Origin: Actinokineospora globicatena
GTDB lineage: Bacteria > Actinomycetota > Actinomycetes > Mycobacteriales > Pseudonocardiaceae
NCBI RefSeq assembly: GCF_024171945.1
Contig: NZ_JAMTCR010000002.1
Span: 744,001-808,000, forward strand
DNA: 64,000 bases
Reading direction: 5' to 3'
Below are positions 54,208 through 63,288 of this stretch, in pieces (positions within the stretch are counted from its first letter, which is position 1; every line of letters starts with the position of its first letter). Both the position numbers and the translations under genes were made by a program. The notes beneath the pieces are model-generated. The model was given only the letters and a program-made list of their open reading frames with translations. It ran no database searches and was not told the DNA's origin.

Positions 54208-55002
54208 GTGACCGGCTGGCAGGACAACAGCGGACCCCCACGGGCGTCCCGGCTCCCGATGGTGCTCAGCAGCGTCGTGATCGTCGCCGTCGTCGTGACC
54301 GTGGTGGTGTTGGCGCTGGTCAACCGCTCTTCGGGGGACGAGCCGGACGACGTCGCAGTGGTGTCCACCACAGCGGCCCGGCCGTCCACGCCGACATCAC
54401 GCCCGCCGACGACGACCTCCAGGCCGACGCGCACGTCGACGACGCCGTCAGCACCGGGGCGAGTGATCAACAATCCCGACGCGCACCTGACCTACCGCGT
54501 TCCCACTAACTGGCAGGTGGACGCGACAGCAAAACCGACCGTGGCCGGGGTGGACTTCAGCGGTACGGCTGCCTATGGCTCTTACAGCTGCGGTGGCACG
54601 GGTTACAGCAGGGCATTCGCCACGAGTGCGACCGCGCAGAACCCCTCGGACAAGGACATCACGGCGGAGAAGACGGCCAAGACCTTCACGGCAGCCTTCA
54701 GCCGCGTGTACTTCCCCGGCGCAACAGTGGCCGAGCCGGACATCCGTCAGCTCGAGGTCGGCGGTAAGAAGGCCGTTGTAGCTACCGCCGTGGTCACGGC
54801 CAAACCGGCCGATCCGACGTGCGCGTCGACCAGGGGTGAGGTGGCGATCCTGGCCATCGACCTGGACAACGCCACCGCGGACCGGCCGCGCGGCATCGCG
54901 CTACTGGTCGTCGCGGCGGACTTGGCGGGCGGCCCGCAGACACCCGCGCCGATGACCGAGGCGGCCGTCGACGCGATCCTCTCCGGGGCGACCCTGCGCT
55001 AG
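54208..55002 (+). CDS. single-pass membrane protein with Ser/Thr/Pro-rich stalk
   Basis: A 264-aa protein: short cytoplasmic tail, one helix (about 19-37, VVIVAVVVTVVVLAL), a stalk of T/S/P repeats (RPSTPTSRPPTTTSRPTRT), then a beta-rich domain of about 175 residues with HLTYRVPTNWQVDA and two cysteine positions. Layout as in the 3549-4223 protein, and the VPTNWQ segment recalls the PVDWTEMP of that protein. Function unknown. The GTG start lies just after a TATCGT -10-like box, so perhaps leaderless. The 3' end overlaps the DUF885 gene by 4 bp. Confidence 0.65.
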   Translation: MTGWQDNSGPPRASRLPMVLSSVVIVAVVVTVVVLALVNRSSGDEPDDVAVVSTTAARPSTPTSRPPTTTSRPTRTSTTPSAPGRVINNPDAHLTYRVPTNWQVDATAKPTVAGVDFSGTAAYGSYSCGGTGYSRAFATSATAQNPSDKDITAEKTAKTFTAAFSRVYFPGATVAEPDIRQLEVGGKKAVVATAVVTAKPADPTCASTRGEVAILAIDLDNATADRPRGIALLVVAADLAGGPQTPAPMTEAAVDAILSGATLR

Positions 55003-56651
55003 ACGCCCGACCAGGCGGACACGACCTCGTCGAGCACCTTCAGCGGCAGCGGACCACCGCAGAGCACCAGGTCGTGGAAGGCGCGAATGTCGAACCGGTC
55101 GCCCAGCCGCGCCTCCGCCTCGGCCCGCACGCGCTGGATCTCCAGCCTGCCGACCATGTACGACAGGGCCTGGCCCGGGTAGGCGATGTAGCGGTCGACC
55201 TCGTTGCCGATCTCCAGCGCGGACAGCGGCGTGTTGGCCCGCAGGTAGTCGACGGCCTGGGAACGGCTCCAGCCCTTCGCGTGCAGGCCGGTGTCGACGA
55301 CGAGCCTGCCCGCGCGCATCGAGTCCATGGCGAGCATGCCGAAGCGAGCCACGTCGTCGGAGTACAGGCCCATCTCCTCGGCGAGGCGTTCGGTATAGAG
55401 GCCCCAACCCTCGGCGTACGCGTTGACGTCGGCGAGCCTGCGCAGAAGGGGCAGCTCCGTTAGCTCTATCGCGATGGTCAGCTGGAAGTGGTGGCCGGGC
55501 ACGGCTTCGTGGAACGCGGTGACCTCAGCGAGGAACTTGTCGCGCTCGTGGGCCCGGTCGGTGTTGGCGTAGTAGACGCCGGGACGTAGGCCGTCGAGAG
55601 AGGGCGGCATGTAGTACGCGGCAGGCCCACCTGGCGCCTCGGCCGCAGGGACCGGCTCGACCTGGCAACGCTGACCGGGCAACCGACCGAACCAGCGCGG
55701 CGCGGCCTCTTCGGCGCGTTCGATCGCGGCCCTGGCGTGGTCGAGCAGTTCGTCGGCGTCGCGCCAGCGCAGCGCGGGGTCGGTGATGAGCCGGTCGAAG
55801 ATCTCGGCCTGGTCGGACGTGCCGAAGACGCGGGAGCCGAGCTCTGCGTACTCCTCGCGCAGGCTCGCGATCACATCGAGGCCGGTCTGGTGCAGCTGTT
55901 CAGGGGTGAGGTCCGCGGTCGTGTGCACGCGCGAGAGGGCTGCGTAGGCCTCGTCGCCACCCGGTAGCGCGCACAGGCCGGGCCGCTCGTCAGGCCTACC
56001 GTGCTGGGCGATCTCGTCGACCAAGACCGCGCGGTAGGCGGCGAAGGCCGGTCGAACGATCTCGGCCACTACGCGTTCGCGTTCGGCGGCGAAGCCGTTG
56101 TCCTCGCCCGCGAGCTGCTGGGCCAGCAACGGGTCGGCCTGGAGGTCCGCGCCCAGGTACCGGTCCAGGTGCGCGATGGCGGAGTCGACGAGCTTGCGCA
56201 CCGGCACCCGGCCCGCGGCCACACCGGCGCGGTGCCGCTCGGCGACCTGCTCGAGGTGCTGCGGGACCTGACGCAGCCGACTCAGGTAGGCCTGTGCGCG
56301 CTCGGCGTCCGGCAGCACCACCATCGGCAAGAACGTCAGCAGCGATGCGGCAGGGCCGACGAAGATGTCACTGATCGTGTACTCGACCATGCGCGCGTCG
56401 ACCCGGTCGACGATGGCCTCGGCCTGCTGCTTGACGACCTTGGCGGTGAGGTCGTCTGGGTGCTCGGCGGCCCGCGCGGCGATGTCGGTGGCGGCGGCCC
56501 GCTGGCGCAGCCCGGCTTCCTCGGAGACGTCGGCGAGCCGGTCGTCGTACCCGGGCACGCCGAGCAGCGTCGCGCCGAGCGGCTCGGCGGCCAGTTGCAG
56601 CTCCAGCAGGTCGTCGGCGAGCGCGAGCACGCGGTCGTCGGCAGTCGTCAT
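54999..56651 (-). CDS. DUF885 family metallopeptidase-like protein
   Basis: A 550-aa cytoplasmic protein of the DUF885 (PF05960) family. FLAEVTAFHEAVPGHHFQ carries the HExxPGHH metal motif, and NAYAEGWGLYTERLAEEMG the downstream Glu. The N-terminal helical region begins LADDLLELQLAAEPLGATLLGVPGYDDRLAD. Members are predicted zinc peptidases with unknown substrates. ATG at 56649-56651. Confidence 0.85.
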   Translation of the reverse strand: MTTADDRVLALADDLLELQLAAEPLGATLLGVPGYDDRLADVSEEAGLRQRAAATDIAARAAEHPDDLTAKVVKQQAEAIVDRVDARMVEYTISDIFVGPAASLLTFLPMVVLPDAERAQAYLSRLRQVPQHLEQVAERHRAGVAAGRVPVRKLVDSAIAHLDRYLGADLQADPLLAQQLAGEDNGFAAERERVVAEIVRPAFAAYRAVLVDEIAQHGRPDERPGLCALPGGDEAYAALSRVHTTADLTPEQLHQTGLDVIASLREEYAELGSRVFGTSDQAEIFDRLITDPALRWRDADELLDHARAAIERAEEAAPRWFGRLPGQRCQVEPVPAAEAPGGPAAYYMPPSLDGLRPGVYYANTDRAHERDKFLAEVTAFHEAVPGHHFQLTIAIELTELPLLRRLADVNAYAEGWGLYTERLAEEMGLYSDDVARFGMLAMDSMRAGRLVVDTGLHAKGWSRSQAVDYLRANTPLSALEIGNEVDRYIAYPGQALSYMVGRLEIQRVRAEAEARLGDRFDIRAFHDLVLCGGPLPLKVLDEVVSAWSGV

Positions 56652-56770
56652 GCCTGGCCCCTCATCCGGTCCTGGTCTGCGAGCGTGGCTGTTCGCCTGG
56701 TGGGGAGGCTACGCCGGATCCGGGGTGGAACGATTGCGTTGTCCACAGCCCCGGCACCGGGAGGCCGCCC

Positions 56771-57223
56771 ATGGTCGAGCGCCAACGCACCTTCGCCTTC
56801 GAGATCACCACGAGCAGCAGCGCCGACGCGGCGACCCTGTTCACGCTGGTCTCCGACGGCAGGAGGTGGTCGGAGTGGGCGCGACCGGTGGTGGCCGAGT
56901 CGTACCTGGAACGCGAGGGCGATCCTTCACCCGGTGGTGTTGGCGCTATCCGTGTCCTGGGCCGCAAGCCGGTGCTGGTACGCGAAGAGACAGTCGAGTA
57001 CGAACAGGACCGACGGCACGTCTATGTGCTCCGGTCCGCATCGCCGGTCAAGGACTACCGGGGCGAGGTCACGTTCATCCCGCGTGACGGCGGTGGCACT
57101 GACCTGGTGTGGCGGATCAGCTTCGTGGAGCGGATCCCGGGGACGGGCACGGTCGTCCGCGCGGGTCTGCGCTCGTTCATCCAGGACCTGGCGAAACGGC
57201 TGGTGCAGGCGGCCGAGCGCTAG
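56771..57223 (+). CDS. SRPBCC family protein (START-like)
   Basis: A 150-aa protein with a helix-grip fold: FEITTSSSADAATLFTLVSDGRRWSEWARPVVAES and VFILRD-like strands, ending in a long C-terminal helix. It matches the polyketide cyclase/dehydrase (PF10604) subgroup that binds hydrophobic ligands. No catalytic residues are evident. Divergent from DUF885 and convergent with the GbsR/MarR regulator, overlapping it by 4 bp. Confidence 0.82.
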   Translation: MVERQRTFAFEITTSSSADAATLFTLVSDGRRWSEWARPVVAESYLEREGDPSPGGVGAIRVLGRKPVLVREETVEYEQDRRHVYVLRSASPVKDYRGEVTFIPRDGGGTDLVWRISFVERIPGTGTVVRAGLRSFIQDLAKRLVQAAER

Positions 57224-57672
57224 CGCTGGGCGCGCCACCGCGCGGTCAACTCGTCCATCTCGCGGCGCAGGAACTCGAAGAACCGGTGGCTGGTGGCCAT
57301 CCGCTTGCCCGCGGCCGTGTCGGCGCCGAGCAGCTCCGCGCCGTCGGACATCGCCGACGCCCACGCCGCGAGCACCTTGTCCCGGTTCATGATCGCCTCG
57401 AACCAGGCGTCGTCGGGGACCGCGTAGTGGTCGCGGCGCTGCCCGGGGTCACGGCCGCGCGAGATCATGCCCACGTGCTCCAGGTAGCGCACTGCGCCGG
57501 AGATCGCCGCTGGGCTTACCTGCAGCGCTTCGGCCAGCTCGGTCGCGGTGGCCTTGCCGGACTCGGTGACCAGCAGCCGCGTGAACACCCTAGAGGGCAT
57601 CCGGGGCATGCCCGCGTCGGACAAGAGCAACGCGAACCGCTCCACGTAGTGCGCCACCGGGTCTTCCGCCAC
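57220..57672 (-). CDS. GbsR/MarR family transcriptional regulator
   Basis: A 150-aa winged-helix regulator: AHYVERFALLLSDAGMPRMPSRVFTRLLVTESGKATATELAEALQVSPAAISGAVRYLEHVGMISR is the GbsR-type helix-turn-helix. The GTG at 57670-57672 is chosen because AGGGTGAGG precedes it; another GTG seven codons upstream is possible. Divergent from the ABC exporter with a perfect palindrome between them, so it is the likely repressor of the exporter. Confidence 0.88.
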   Translation of the reverse strand: MAEDPVAHYVERFALLLSDAGMPRMPSRVFTRLLVTESGKATATELAEALQVSPAAISGAVRYLEHVGMISRGRDPGQRRDHYAVPDDAWFEAIMNRDKVLAAWASAMSDGAELLGADTAAGKRMATSHRFFEFLRREMDELTARWRAQR

Positions 57673-57717
57673 TGCCTCACCCTTCCGATCCACATCACAA
57701 CGTTACCGTGTTTTGAA

Positions 57718-57748
57718 CGTTCACAAAGTTGTGAACGGAGAGTACGTT
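57718..57748. promoter_or_regulatory. operator and promoter of the divergent regulator/exporter pair
   Basis: A perfect inverted repeat CGTTCACAA / TTGTGAACG with a 2-base centre (57718-57737) overlaps a plus-strand promoter: -35 TTCACA (57720-57725), 17 bp, -10 TACGTT (57743-57748). The ATG of the ABC gene is 8 bp past the -10 box, so its transcript is leaderless. Binding would block both directions. Confidence 0.75.
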
Positions 57749-57755
57749 CTGAACC

Positions 57756-58655
57756 ATGACAACCGCAATCTCGGTGTCCGGCCTGGTCAAGACCTTCGGC
57801 CGGACCCGCGCGCTGGACGGTCTCGACCTGACGGTGCGGACCGGGGAGGTCCACGGCTTCCTCGGCCCGAACGGGGCGGGCAAGTCCACCACCATCCGCG
57901 TGCTGCTCGGCCTGCTGCGCGCCGACTCGGGTAGCGCCACCGTGCTCGGTGGCGACCCGTGGCGCGACGCCACCGAACTGCACCGCCGCCTCGCCTACGT
58001 GCCAGGAGACGTCTCCCTGTGGCCCAACCTGTCGGGCGGCGAGGTCATCGACCTGCTGGGCAGGCTGCGCGGCGGACTTGACCAGCGCCGACGCGACGAG
58101 CTCTTGGAGCGGTTCGACCTAGACCCCCGTAAGAAGGGCCGCACGTACTCCAAGGGCAACCGGCAGAAGGTAGCGCTAGTCGCTGCTCTGGCCTCTGACG
58201 TTGACCTGCTCGTCTTGGACGAGCCCACGTCCGGTCTTGACCCGCTGATGGAGTCGGTTTTCCAAGACTGCGTGCGGGAGGAACGAGACCGCGGGCGGAC
58301 GGTTCTGCTGTCCAGCCACATCCTGGCCGAGGTGGAGACCCTGTGCGACCGCGTCAGCATCATCCGCGCGGGTAAGACGGTCGAGACAGGCACCCTTGCC
58401 GACCTGCGGCACCTGACGCGCACCAGCATCAGCGCGGAGTTGGCGACCCCACCCAACGGGATCGCGGCCTTGCCGGGCGTGCACGACCTGGTCGTCGAAG
58501 GCAACCGGGTCAAGTTCGACGTCGACACCCGCGAGCTGGACGTGGCGCTGCGGGCGCTCGTCGAGTCCGGGGTCCGCTCGCTGACGAGCCAGCCGCCCAC
58601 GCTGGAGGAGTTGTTCCTCCGCCACTACCAGGACGACCAGGTGGGCGTCCGATGA
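57756..58655 (+). CDS. ABC-2 exporter ATP-binding protein (DrrA-like)
   Basis: A 299-aa ATPase: Walker [11 protein letters not shown]-loop [14 protein letters not shown], signature [15 protein letters not shown] (degenerate LSGGQ, as in DrrA-type exporters), Walker [14 protein letters not shown] and H-loop SSHILAEVE. The C-terminal domain covers residues 210-299. It partners with the downstream permease in a drug/antibiotic efflux pump. Leaderless start after a TACGTT -10 box, under the GbsR/MarR operator. Confidence 0.92.
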   Translation: MTTAISVSGLVKTFGRTRALDGLDLTVRTGEVHGFLGPNGAGKSTTIRVLLGLLRADSGSATVLGGDPWRDATELHRRLAYVPGDVSLWPNLSGGEVIDLLGRLRGGLDQRRRDELLERFDLDPRKKGRTYSKGNRQKVALVAALASDVDLLVLDEPTSGLDPLMESVFQDCVREERDRGRTVLLSSHILAEVETLCDRVSIIRAGKTVETGTLADLRHLTRTSISAELATPPNGIAALPGVHDLVVEGNRVKFDVDTRELDVALRALVESGVRSLTSQPPTLEELFLRHYQDDQVGVR

Positions 58656-60253
58656 GCGGCACGACCGGGACCTGGCCCCTCGTCCGGCTCGCCCTGCGCA
58701 GGGACCGGGTCATCCTGCCGATCTGGATCGTGGTCCTGAGCGTGATCCCCGGGTCGACCGTGTCGGCCTACGAGAAGCTCTACCCGACCGTCGCCGCGAA
58801 GGCTTCGCTCAACGCGGGCACGGGCAGCAACCCCTCGGTCGCCGTTCTCTACGGACCCGCCTTCGACCTGTCCACCCCCGGTGGCTGGAGCGCGTGGCGG
58901 TACGGCTCGTTCCTCGCGCTGTTCATCGCCCTGTTCGCGATCTTCACCGTTACGCGGCACACCCGAGCGGAAGAGGACTCAGGTCGGCTAGAGCTGCTCG
59001 GTTCCGCCGTAGTGGGCCGATACGCCGCTCTTACCGCAGGCGTGATCGTCGCAGGCGCCTCCAGTCTCCTTATCGGCGTGCTCATCGCGGCAGGCATGAC
59101 GGGTGCGGGTCTTCCTATCGCGGGTGCGTTCACGATGGGCCTGACCATTGCAGGTACTGGACTGGTCTTCACCGCGATCGCCGGTGTCACCGCACAGCTC
59201 ACCGAGTACTCCCGGTCTGCCAACGGTCTAGCGACGACGGTCCTGGGGGTGGCGTTCCTGCTGCGCGCGCTGGGCGACTCGACCCCTTCGGCGAGTTGGG
59301 TGTCCTGGCTGTCGCCGTTGGCGTGGCCGCAGCAGGCGAAGCCGTTCGTGGCCGACGACTGGTGGGTCTTCCTGTTGGCGGTCGGTGCTGCCATCGCAGT
59401 CGCCTCCATCGCCTACCAACTGGTCCCGCGGCGCGACATCGGCGCTGGCCTGTTCGCTTCCAGGCCTGGGCCCGCCACTGCGGCGAAGTCCCTGTCCAGC
59501 CCGCTCGGGCTCGCTTGGCGGTTGCAGCGCGGTTCGCTGCTGGGGTGGACGGTCGCCGTCGTGGTCATGGGGGCCATGTTCGGCGCCATAGCCGACGGCA
59601 TCGGCGGCCTCGTGGGTGACAGCGAGCAGGTCAAGCAGATCATGGAGCGCATGGGCGGGACGCAGGGCCTGGTCGACGCCTACCTGTCCGCGATCGTCGG
59701 CCTGTTCGGGATGCTCAGCGCGGTCTACGCGGTGCAAGCCGGATTGCGCACACGGTCCGAAGAGACCGCGACCCACGCGGAGTCCGTGCTCGCTACCGGA
59801 GTCAGTCGGATCCGGTGGGCGGGCAGCCATCTCGTGTTCGCGATCGTCGGACCTGCCGTGCTGCTGGCCGCTTCCGGGTTGGCCGCCGGTCTCGCGCACG
59901 GCCTGCGTTCGGGCGACCTCGGGCACCAACTGACGCACACACTGGCCGCGGCCATGGCCCAACTCCCGGCGGTCTGGGTCGTCGCCGGTATCGCTGCCCT
60001 GCTCTACGGGATCTGGCCAGCTCTAGCGGTAGCCGGATCGTGGACCGTGGTCGCGGTGTCCGTGCTGCTCGCGTTGTACGGGCCAGTGATCGGGCTGACA
60101 CAGGCGGTGCTGGACGTGTCGCCGTTCGTGCACGTGCCGAAACTGCAGCCAGGCACCACGTTCACCGCGACCCCTCTGCTCTGGCTGACGGGTGTGGCTC
60201 TAGTCGCTGTCGTGGCTGGTTTGACTACCTTCCGGCGTCGCGACATCGGATAA
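58652..60253 (+). CDS. ABC-2 exporter permease (polyketide/antibiotic exporter type)
   Basis: A 533-aa membrane protein with about 12 helices in two related halves: [27 protein letters not shown] in the first and [25 protein letters not shown] in the second. The E-E...GRLELL motif is typical of tetronasin/antibiotic ABC exporters (as in Rv1217c). Overlaps the ATPase stop by 4 bp (ATGA). It pairs with the DrrA-like ATPase; substrate unknown. A hairpin terminator follows. Confidence 0.92.
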   Translation: MSGTTGTWPLVRLALRRDRVILPIWIVVLSVIPGSTVSAYEKLYPTVAAKASLNAGTGSNPSVAVLYGPAFDLSTPGGWSAWRYGSFLALFIALFAIFTVTRHTRAEEDSGRLELLGSAVVGRYAALTAGVIVAGASSLLIGVLIAAGMTGAGLPIAGAFTMGLTIAGTGLVFTAIAGVTAQLTEYSRSANGLATTVLGVAFLLRALGDSTPSASWVSWLSPLAWPQQAKPFVADDWWVFLLAVGAAIAVASIAYQLVPRRDIGAGLFASRPGPATAAKSLSSPLGLAWRLQRGSLLGWTVAVVVMGAMFGAIADGIGGLVGDSEQVKQIMERMGGTQGLVDAYLSAIVGLFGMLSAVYAVQAGLRTRSEETATHAESVLATGVSRIRWAGSHLVFAIVGPAVLLAASGLAAGLAHGLRSGDLGHQLTHTLAAAMAQLPAVWVVAGIAALLYGIWPALAVAGSWTVVAVSVLLALYGPVIGLTQAVLDVSPFVHVPKLQPGTTFTATPLLWLTGVALVAVVAGLTTFRRRDIG

Positions 60254-60268
60254 GGAAGCCGGAACGAG

Positions 60269-60297
60269 CGGAGGCCGGGTGACCACCCCGGCCTCCG
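60269..60297. terminator. bidirectional hairpin between convergent genes
   Basis: A perfect 11-bp stem CGGAGGCCGGG / CCCGGCCTCCG with a 7-base loop, 15 bp after the permease stop and 10 bp before the opposite-strand stop. Confidence 0.7.
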
Positions 60298-60307
60298 TGC
60301 CGTCTGG

Positions 60308-60499
60308 TCACACCCGGTCCGAGTCAGCCTCCACCGGCAGGTTGGCGAGCTCGCGGACGATGCGCTGGGCCAGCGCCAACCCCGCCGCCTGGCCATCGCG
60401 GTAGGACTCATCGGCGGTCAGTTCGCGCGCGTCGCGTTCGGCCTCAGCGAGCTTGGCGAGCAGGGCGATGACCTCAACGGTGTCGAACGGTTCGGACAT
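60308..60499 (-). CDS. 63-aa hypothetical protein
   Basis: A small acidic protein (MSEPFDTVEVIALLAKLAEAERDARELTADESYRDGQAAGLALAQRIVRELANL), predicted as two helices with a DGxAxG turn. AAGGAA precedes the ATG by six bases. Convergent with the exporter and divergent from the MFS gene. Unknown function, probably real from its coding signal and ribosome site. Confidence 0.65.
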   Translation of the reverse strand: MSEPFDTVEVIALLAKLAEAERDARELTADESYRDGQAAGLALAQRIVRELANLPVEADSDRV

Positions 60500-60633
60500 C
60501 GGCGGTTCCTTAGCTAGTGCGGGTGACCACACCCACGTACCCCGCCCAGACCCGACCCTGACAGGCATTAGCCCGATTGGTACGCCCCGGCCTATAGTTC
60601 GCAGGGCTAAGCAATGCGAGAGGGGTGCCGAGG

Positions 60634-61878
60634 GTGGCAGCGACCGGACAGCGGCCATCGACGCTCCCCCGCGAGGTGTGGGTCATCGTCGCGGCGAACT
60701 TCATCATCGCGATCGGGTTCGGCCTGGTGGCACCCGCGCTCCCCAGCTTCGCGCGCAGCTTCAACGTGAGCGTCACCGCCGCGTCCATCGTGGTCAGCGC
60801 GTTCGCGTTCACCCGCCTCGCGTTCGCACCGGTCAGCGGCAGGTTGGTCACCCGGCTCGGCGAGCGCAAGGTGTACCTGTCAGGGCTAACGATCGTCGCT
60901 GTCACCACCGGCGCCTGTGCGTTCACCACCCACTACTGGCAGTTGGTGGCCTTGCGCGGGATCGGTGGCGTCGGGTCGACGATGTTCACGGTCTCCGGCA
61001 TCGCGCTGCTGATCCGCCTGACGCCCCCGGACGTGCGCGGCAAGGCCTCCGGGCTCTGGGGGACAAGCTTCCTGCTAGGCAACGTCGCCGGACCACTTGT
61101 CGGTGGTGGACTGATCGGGATCTCGCTGCGTGCGCCATTCCTCGTTTACGCCACCGCACTCATGGTGGCCGTTGGCATGGTGTGGCTGTTCTTACGCAAG
61201 TCAACCCTGCTTGCGCCAGCGGGCCAGAACAGCACTGACGTCATGCCACTGCGTAAGGCACTACGGGACAGCGGTTACATAGCTGCCCTTACCTCTAGCT
61301 TCGCCCTCGGGTGGGCGGTGTTCGGTGTCCGCGTCTCGCTTGTGCCGTTGTTCATCACCGAGGTCTTGCACCGTGACGGTGCCTTCGCGGGAACAGCCCT
61401 CTCGATCTTCGCCGCGGGCAACGTGGCGATGCTGTTGCTGTCCGGGCGGCTGTCGGACCGCTGGGGGCGCAAGCCGCTGATCCTGCTCGGGCTGGTCATC
61501 TCCGCCGGCGGGACCATCTGGTTCGGTTTCACCGGGACAGTCACCGAGTTCCTCGTCGCCACCACCGTCGCCGGGATCGGCACCGGGCTGTTGACCCCAC
61601 CGCAGCAGGCAGCGGTGGCCGACGTGATCGGGAATTCCCGCGGCGGGACGGTGCTCGCCACCTACCAGATGGCCGCCGACGTCGGCGCGATCCTCGGTCC
61701 GATCATCGCGGGCGTGCTCGCCGACCGGCTGTCGTTCGGCTGGGCTTTCCTGGTCACGGGCGGGTTGACGGTCGTCGCGGCGCTGGTGTGGCTGCCCGCG
61801 CGCGAGACCCTGGACCGCTCGGCGCGCGGGATCACCGAGATCGCCGACGCGGAGCGACCGCGCGAGGCCGCGCAGTAG
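60634..61878 (+). CDS. major facilitator superfamily transporter (DHA1-like)
   Basis: A 414-aa protein with 12 helices. Motif A occurs twice, GRLVTRLGERKVYLSG after helix 2 and GRLSDRWGRKPL after helix 8. LRGIGGVGSTMF and TYQMAADVGAILGPIIAG match drug-efflux MFS proteins. The GTG at 60634 is chosen; another GTG three codons upstream touches the GAGAGGG site, so is less likely. Substrate unknown. No adjacent regulator. Confidence 0.9.
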   Translation: MAATGQRPSTLPREVWVIVAANFIIAIGFGLVAPALPSFARSFNVSVTAASIVVSAFAFTRLAFAPVSGRLVTRLGERKVYLSGLTIVAVTTGACAFTTHYWQLVALRGIGGVGSTMFTVSGIALLIRLTPPDVRGKASGLWGTSFLLGNVAGPLVGGGLIGISLRAPFLVYATALMVAVGMVWLFLRKSTLLAPAGQNSTDVMPLRKALRDSGYIAALTSSFALGWAVFGVRVSLVPLFITEVLHRDGAFAGTALSIFAAGNVAMLLLSGRLSDRWGRKPLILLGLVISAGGTIWFGFTGTVTEFLVATTVAGIGTGLLTPPQQAAVADVIGNSRGGTVLATYQMAADVGAILGPIIAGVLADRLSFGWAFLVTGGLTVVAALVWLPARETLDRSARGITEIADAERPREAAQ

Positions 61879-62052
61879 CCGTTCGGGCGAGTGATTCGTC
61901 GCTTTGCGGCCGATCACTGCTCCGTTGGGGCGGATTCCGCGCGACCAAGTGGTCAAAGTGGGGTGCCCGGCTGCGTTCCGGTGCGTGAGGTGGGAGCCTT
62001 CGTGGTACCCCATCCAGCGGGTTGGCAACGGCTGATGCGGAGTGGTGATCCG

Positions 62053-62253
62053 ATGGCTACCGCACTGTGGATAGTGGCGGCGCTGGTCGCCGTGGCGATC
62101 CTCGCCTGGAGACTGCGAAAGGCCAACACCACACTTGAGACGATCCTGCGCACCGAGCGCGACCGGGTCGACCCGGTCGACGACGACACCGACGAGTCCG
62201 ACGACCCCGCCGAGGAGCCGCACTCGGTGGGCCGGGACCGCTGGCACCGCTAG
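62053..62253 (+). CDS. 66-aa single-pass membrane protein
   Basis: One helix right at the N-terminus (MATALWIVAALVAVAILAWRL) followed by a charged tail (RTERDRVDPVDDDTDESDDPAEEP). The tail is likely cytoplasmic. No family recognised. ATG at 62053; in-frame upstream ATG (62035) is possible. A 12-bp palindrome (CCCCGATCGGGG) lies 8 bp after the stop and may be a terminator. Confidence 0.6.
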   Translation: MATALWIVAALVAVAILAWRLRKANTTLETILRTERDRVDPVDDDTDESDDPAEEPHSVGRDRWHR

Positions 62254-62322
62254 GCAAGTCCCCCGATCGGGGCTGTGGATAACTTTCTCCGCCCCCGCCG
62301 CGAAATCCCTACTGTCGCGGAC

Positions 62323-62799
62323 ATGGCATTCAACCTGGAATACACCAGCAAGCGACAGGACCTCAGCTACGCGTTGACCGTGGCCGCCGATGACGACGGC
62401 GAGATCGGCATCGACGTCATCGCCAAGGACGACCACGGTGGCGTCGCCGCCGAGGGCACGTTGCGGCTGCCGCCCGGCGGCGCGGCGGAGACGGCGAAAC
62501 TCCTGCGGGAGGCGCTCGTCGCGATCACCGCCCTGGAGAACAAGCGGCGCGTGGTGGGCAACGCGAACCAACCGTGGTCGGCCGAGCAGGACTCCACCTT
62601 GCGCGAGGCCTGGCTCGCCCATCCCCCGAGTCGGTCGGCCACCGAGGTCATCCGAGAACTGGCCACCCTGCGGCAGCGCTCCCCCGCCGCGATCCGGGCC
62701 CGGCTCCCCCGGGTCGGCTGCGATCCGGACGTCAGCGGCAGGCTGCTCACCGAGGCCTCCGCCGCCATTGTCGGCCGCGACGCGGTGATCGCCTCCTGA
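62323..62799 (+). CDS. 158-aa protein with SANT/Myb-like helical C-terminus
   Basis: N-terminal half beta-rich (LEYTSKRQDLSYALTVAADDDGEIGIDVIAKDDHGGV). The C-terminal half, NQPWSAEQDSTLREAWLAH ... RSPAAIRARLPRVGCDP, resembles the three-helix WSxEED...L...A..RSP.AI..RL pattern of SANT/Myb-like DNA-binding modules. Possibly a DNA-binding or adaptor protein. ATG at 62323 is 8 bp after TACTGT, consistent with a leaderless transcript. Confidence 0.65.
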   Translation: MAFNLEYTSKRQDLSYALTVAADDDGEIGIDVIAKDDHGGVAAEGTLRLPPGGAAETAKLLREALVAITALENKRRVVGNANQPWSAEQDSTLREAWLAHPPSRSATEVIRELATLRQRSPAAIRARLPRVGCDPDVSGRLLTEASAAIVGRDAVIAS

Positions 62800-63223
62800 C
62801 CCAGCCCGCTCCTGGGCACGTGTCCCCCGGTCCCCCGGCTCCAGCCGGTGAGCAACACCCGGTTGGCCACCGCCCACCTCGGACATAGGGAGAAATCATG
62901 TAGTGACGCGATACCCCAGCGGTCGGAGGTGATTGCCGCCTCCGACGGGGACAACACCAGCAGTTCGGGGTGGCGCCGGTCTGGAGTGATCTGCGGCCCG
63001 CTGGTGTCCGGCAACCCGTTGCCGGACGGCGGTCCCGTCAGTACCAATTCGAACGGTGGTGGTTGGGCTCAGCAGTCCTTGCGGTATCAGGACTACGGGC
63101 ACCAGCCGGTTGTCCAGCAGATTGCTGTCCACTTCGGACAGCGCGGTCGAACTCGGGTTCTCGCTGGTCCGATCATGGGACGCGGCCGGGGGTTGACGGG
63201 TCGGGACTAGGCCGACCGAGTGA
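62800..63223. other. 424-bp intergenic region, no confident gene
   Basis: It contains a hairpin GTCGGAGG / CCTCCGAC (62922-62946). One plus-strand frame open from GTG 62929 to a stop at 63210 has fair codon use, but its start is within the hairpin and it matches no family. A GGGAGAA site followed by ATG TAG at 62898-62903 is a start-stop pair, most likely chance. The right end holds the hexosaminidase promoter. Confidence 0.5.
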
Positions 63224-63263
63224 TTGACGTGCCTTGATCAAACTTCTTATGGTCTAGACCATC
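63224..63263 (+). promoter_or_regulatory. promoter with DasR-type (dre) operator
   Basis: -35 TTGACG (63224-63229), 18 bp, -10 TATGGT (63248-63253). The -10 is overlapped by TGGTCTAGACCA (63250-63261), within the perfect palindrome ATGGTCTAGACCAT (63249-63262). This matches the DasR-responsive-element consensus around TGGTCTAGACCA. DasR, a GntR-family repressor relieved by glucosamine-6-phosphate, controls chitin and GlcNAc genes. Confidence 0.75.
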
Positions 63264-63288
63264 TGTCCGACGTGCCTGGGAGGGTTCG

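Noticed and set aside
62898-62903. GGGAGAA followed by ATG TAG (start-stop element)
   Set aside because: Minimal start-stop pairs arise by chance, and no downstream gene is positioned to use it.
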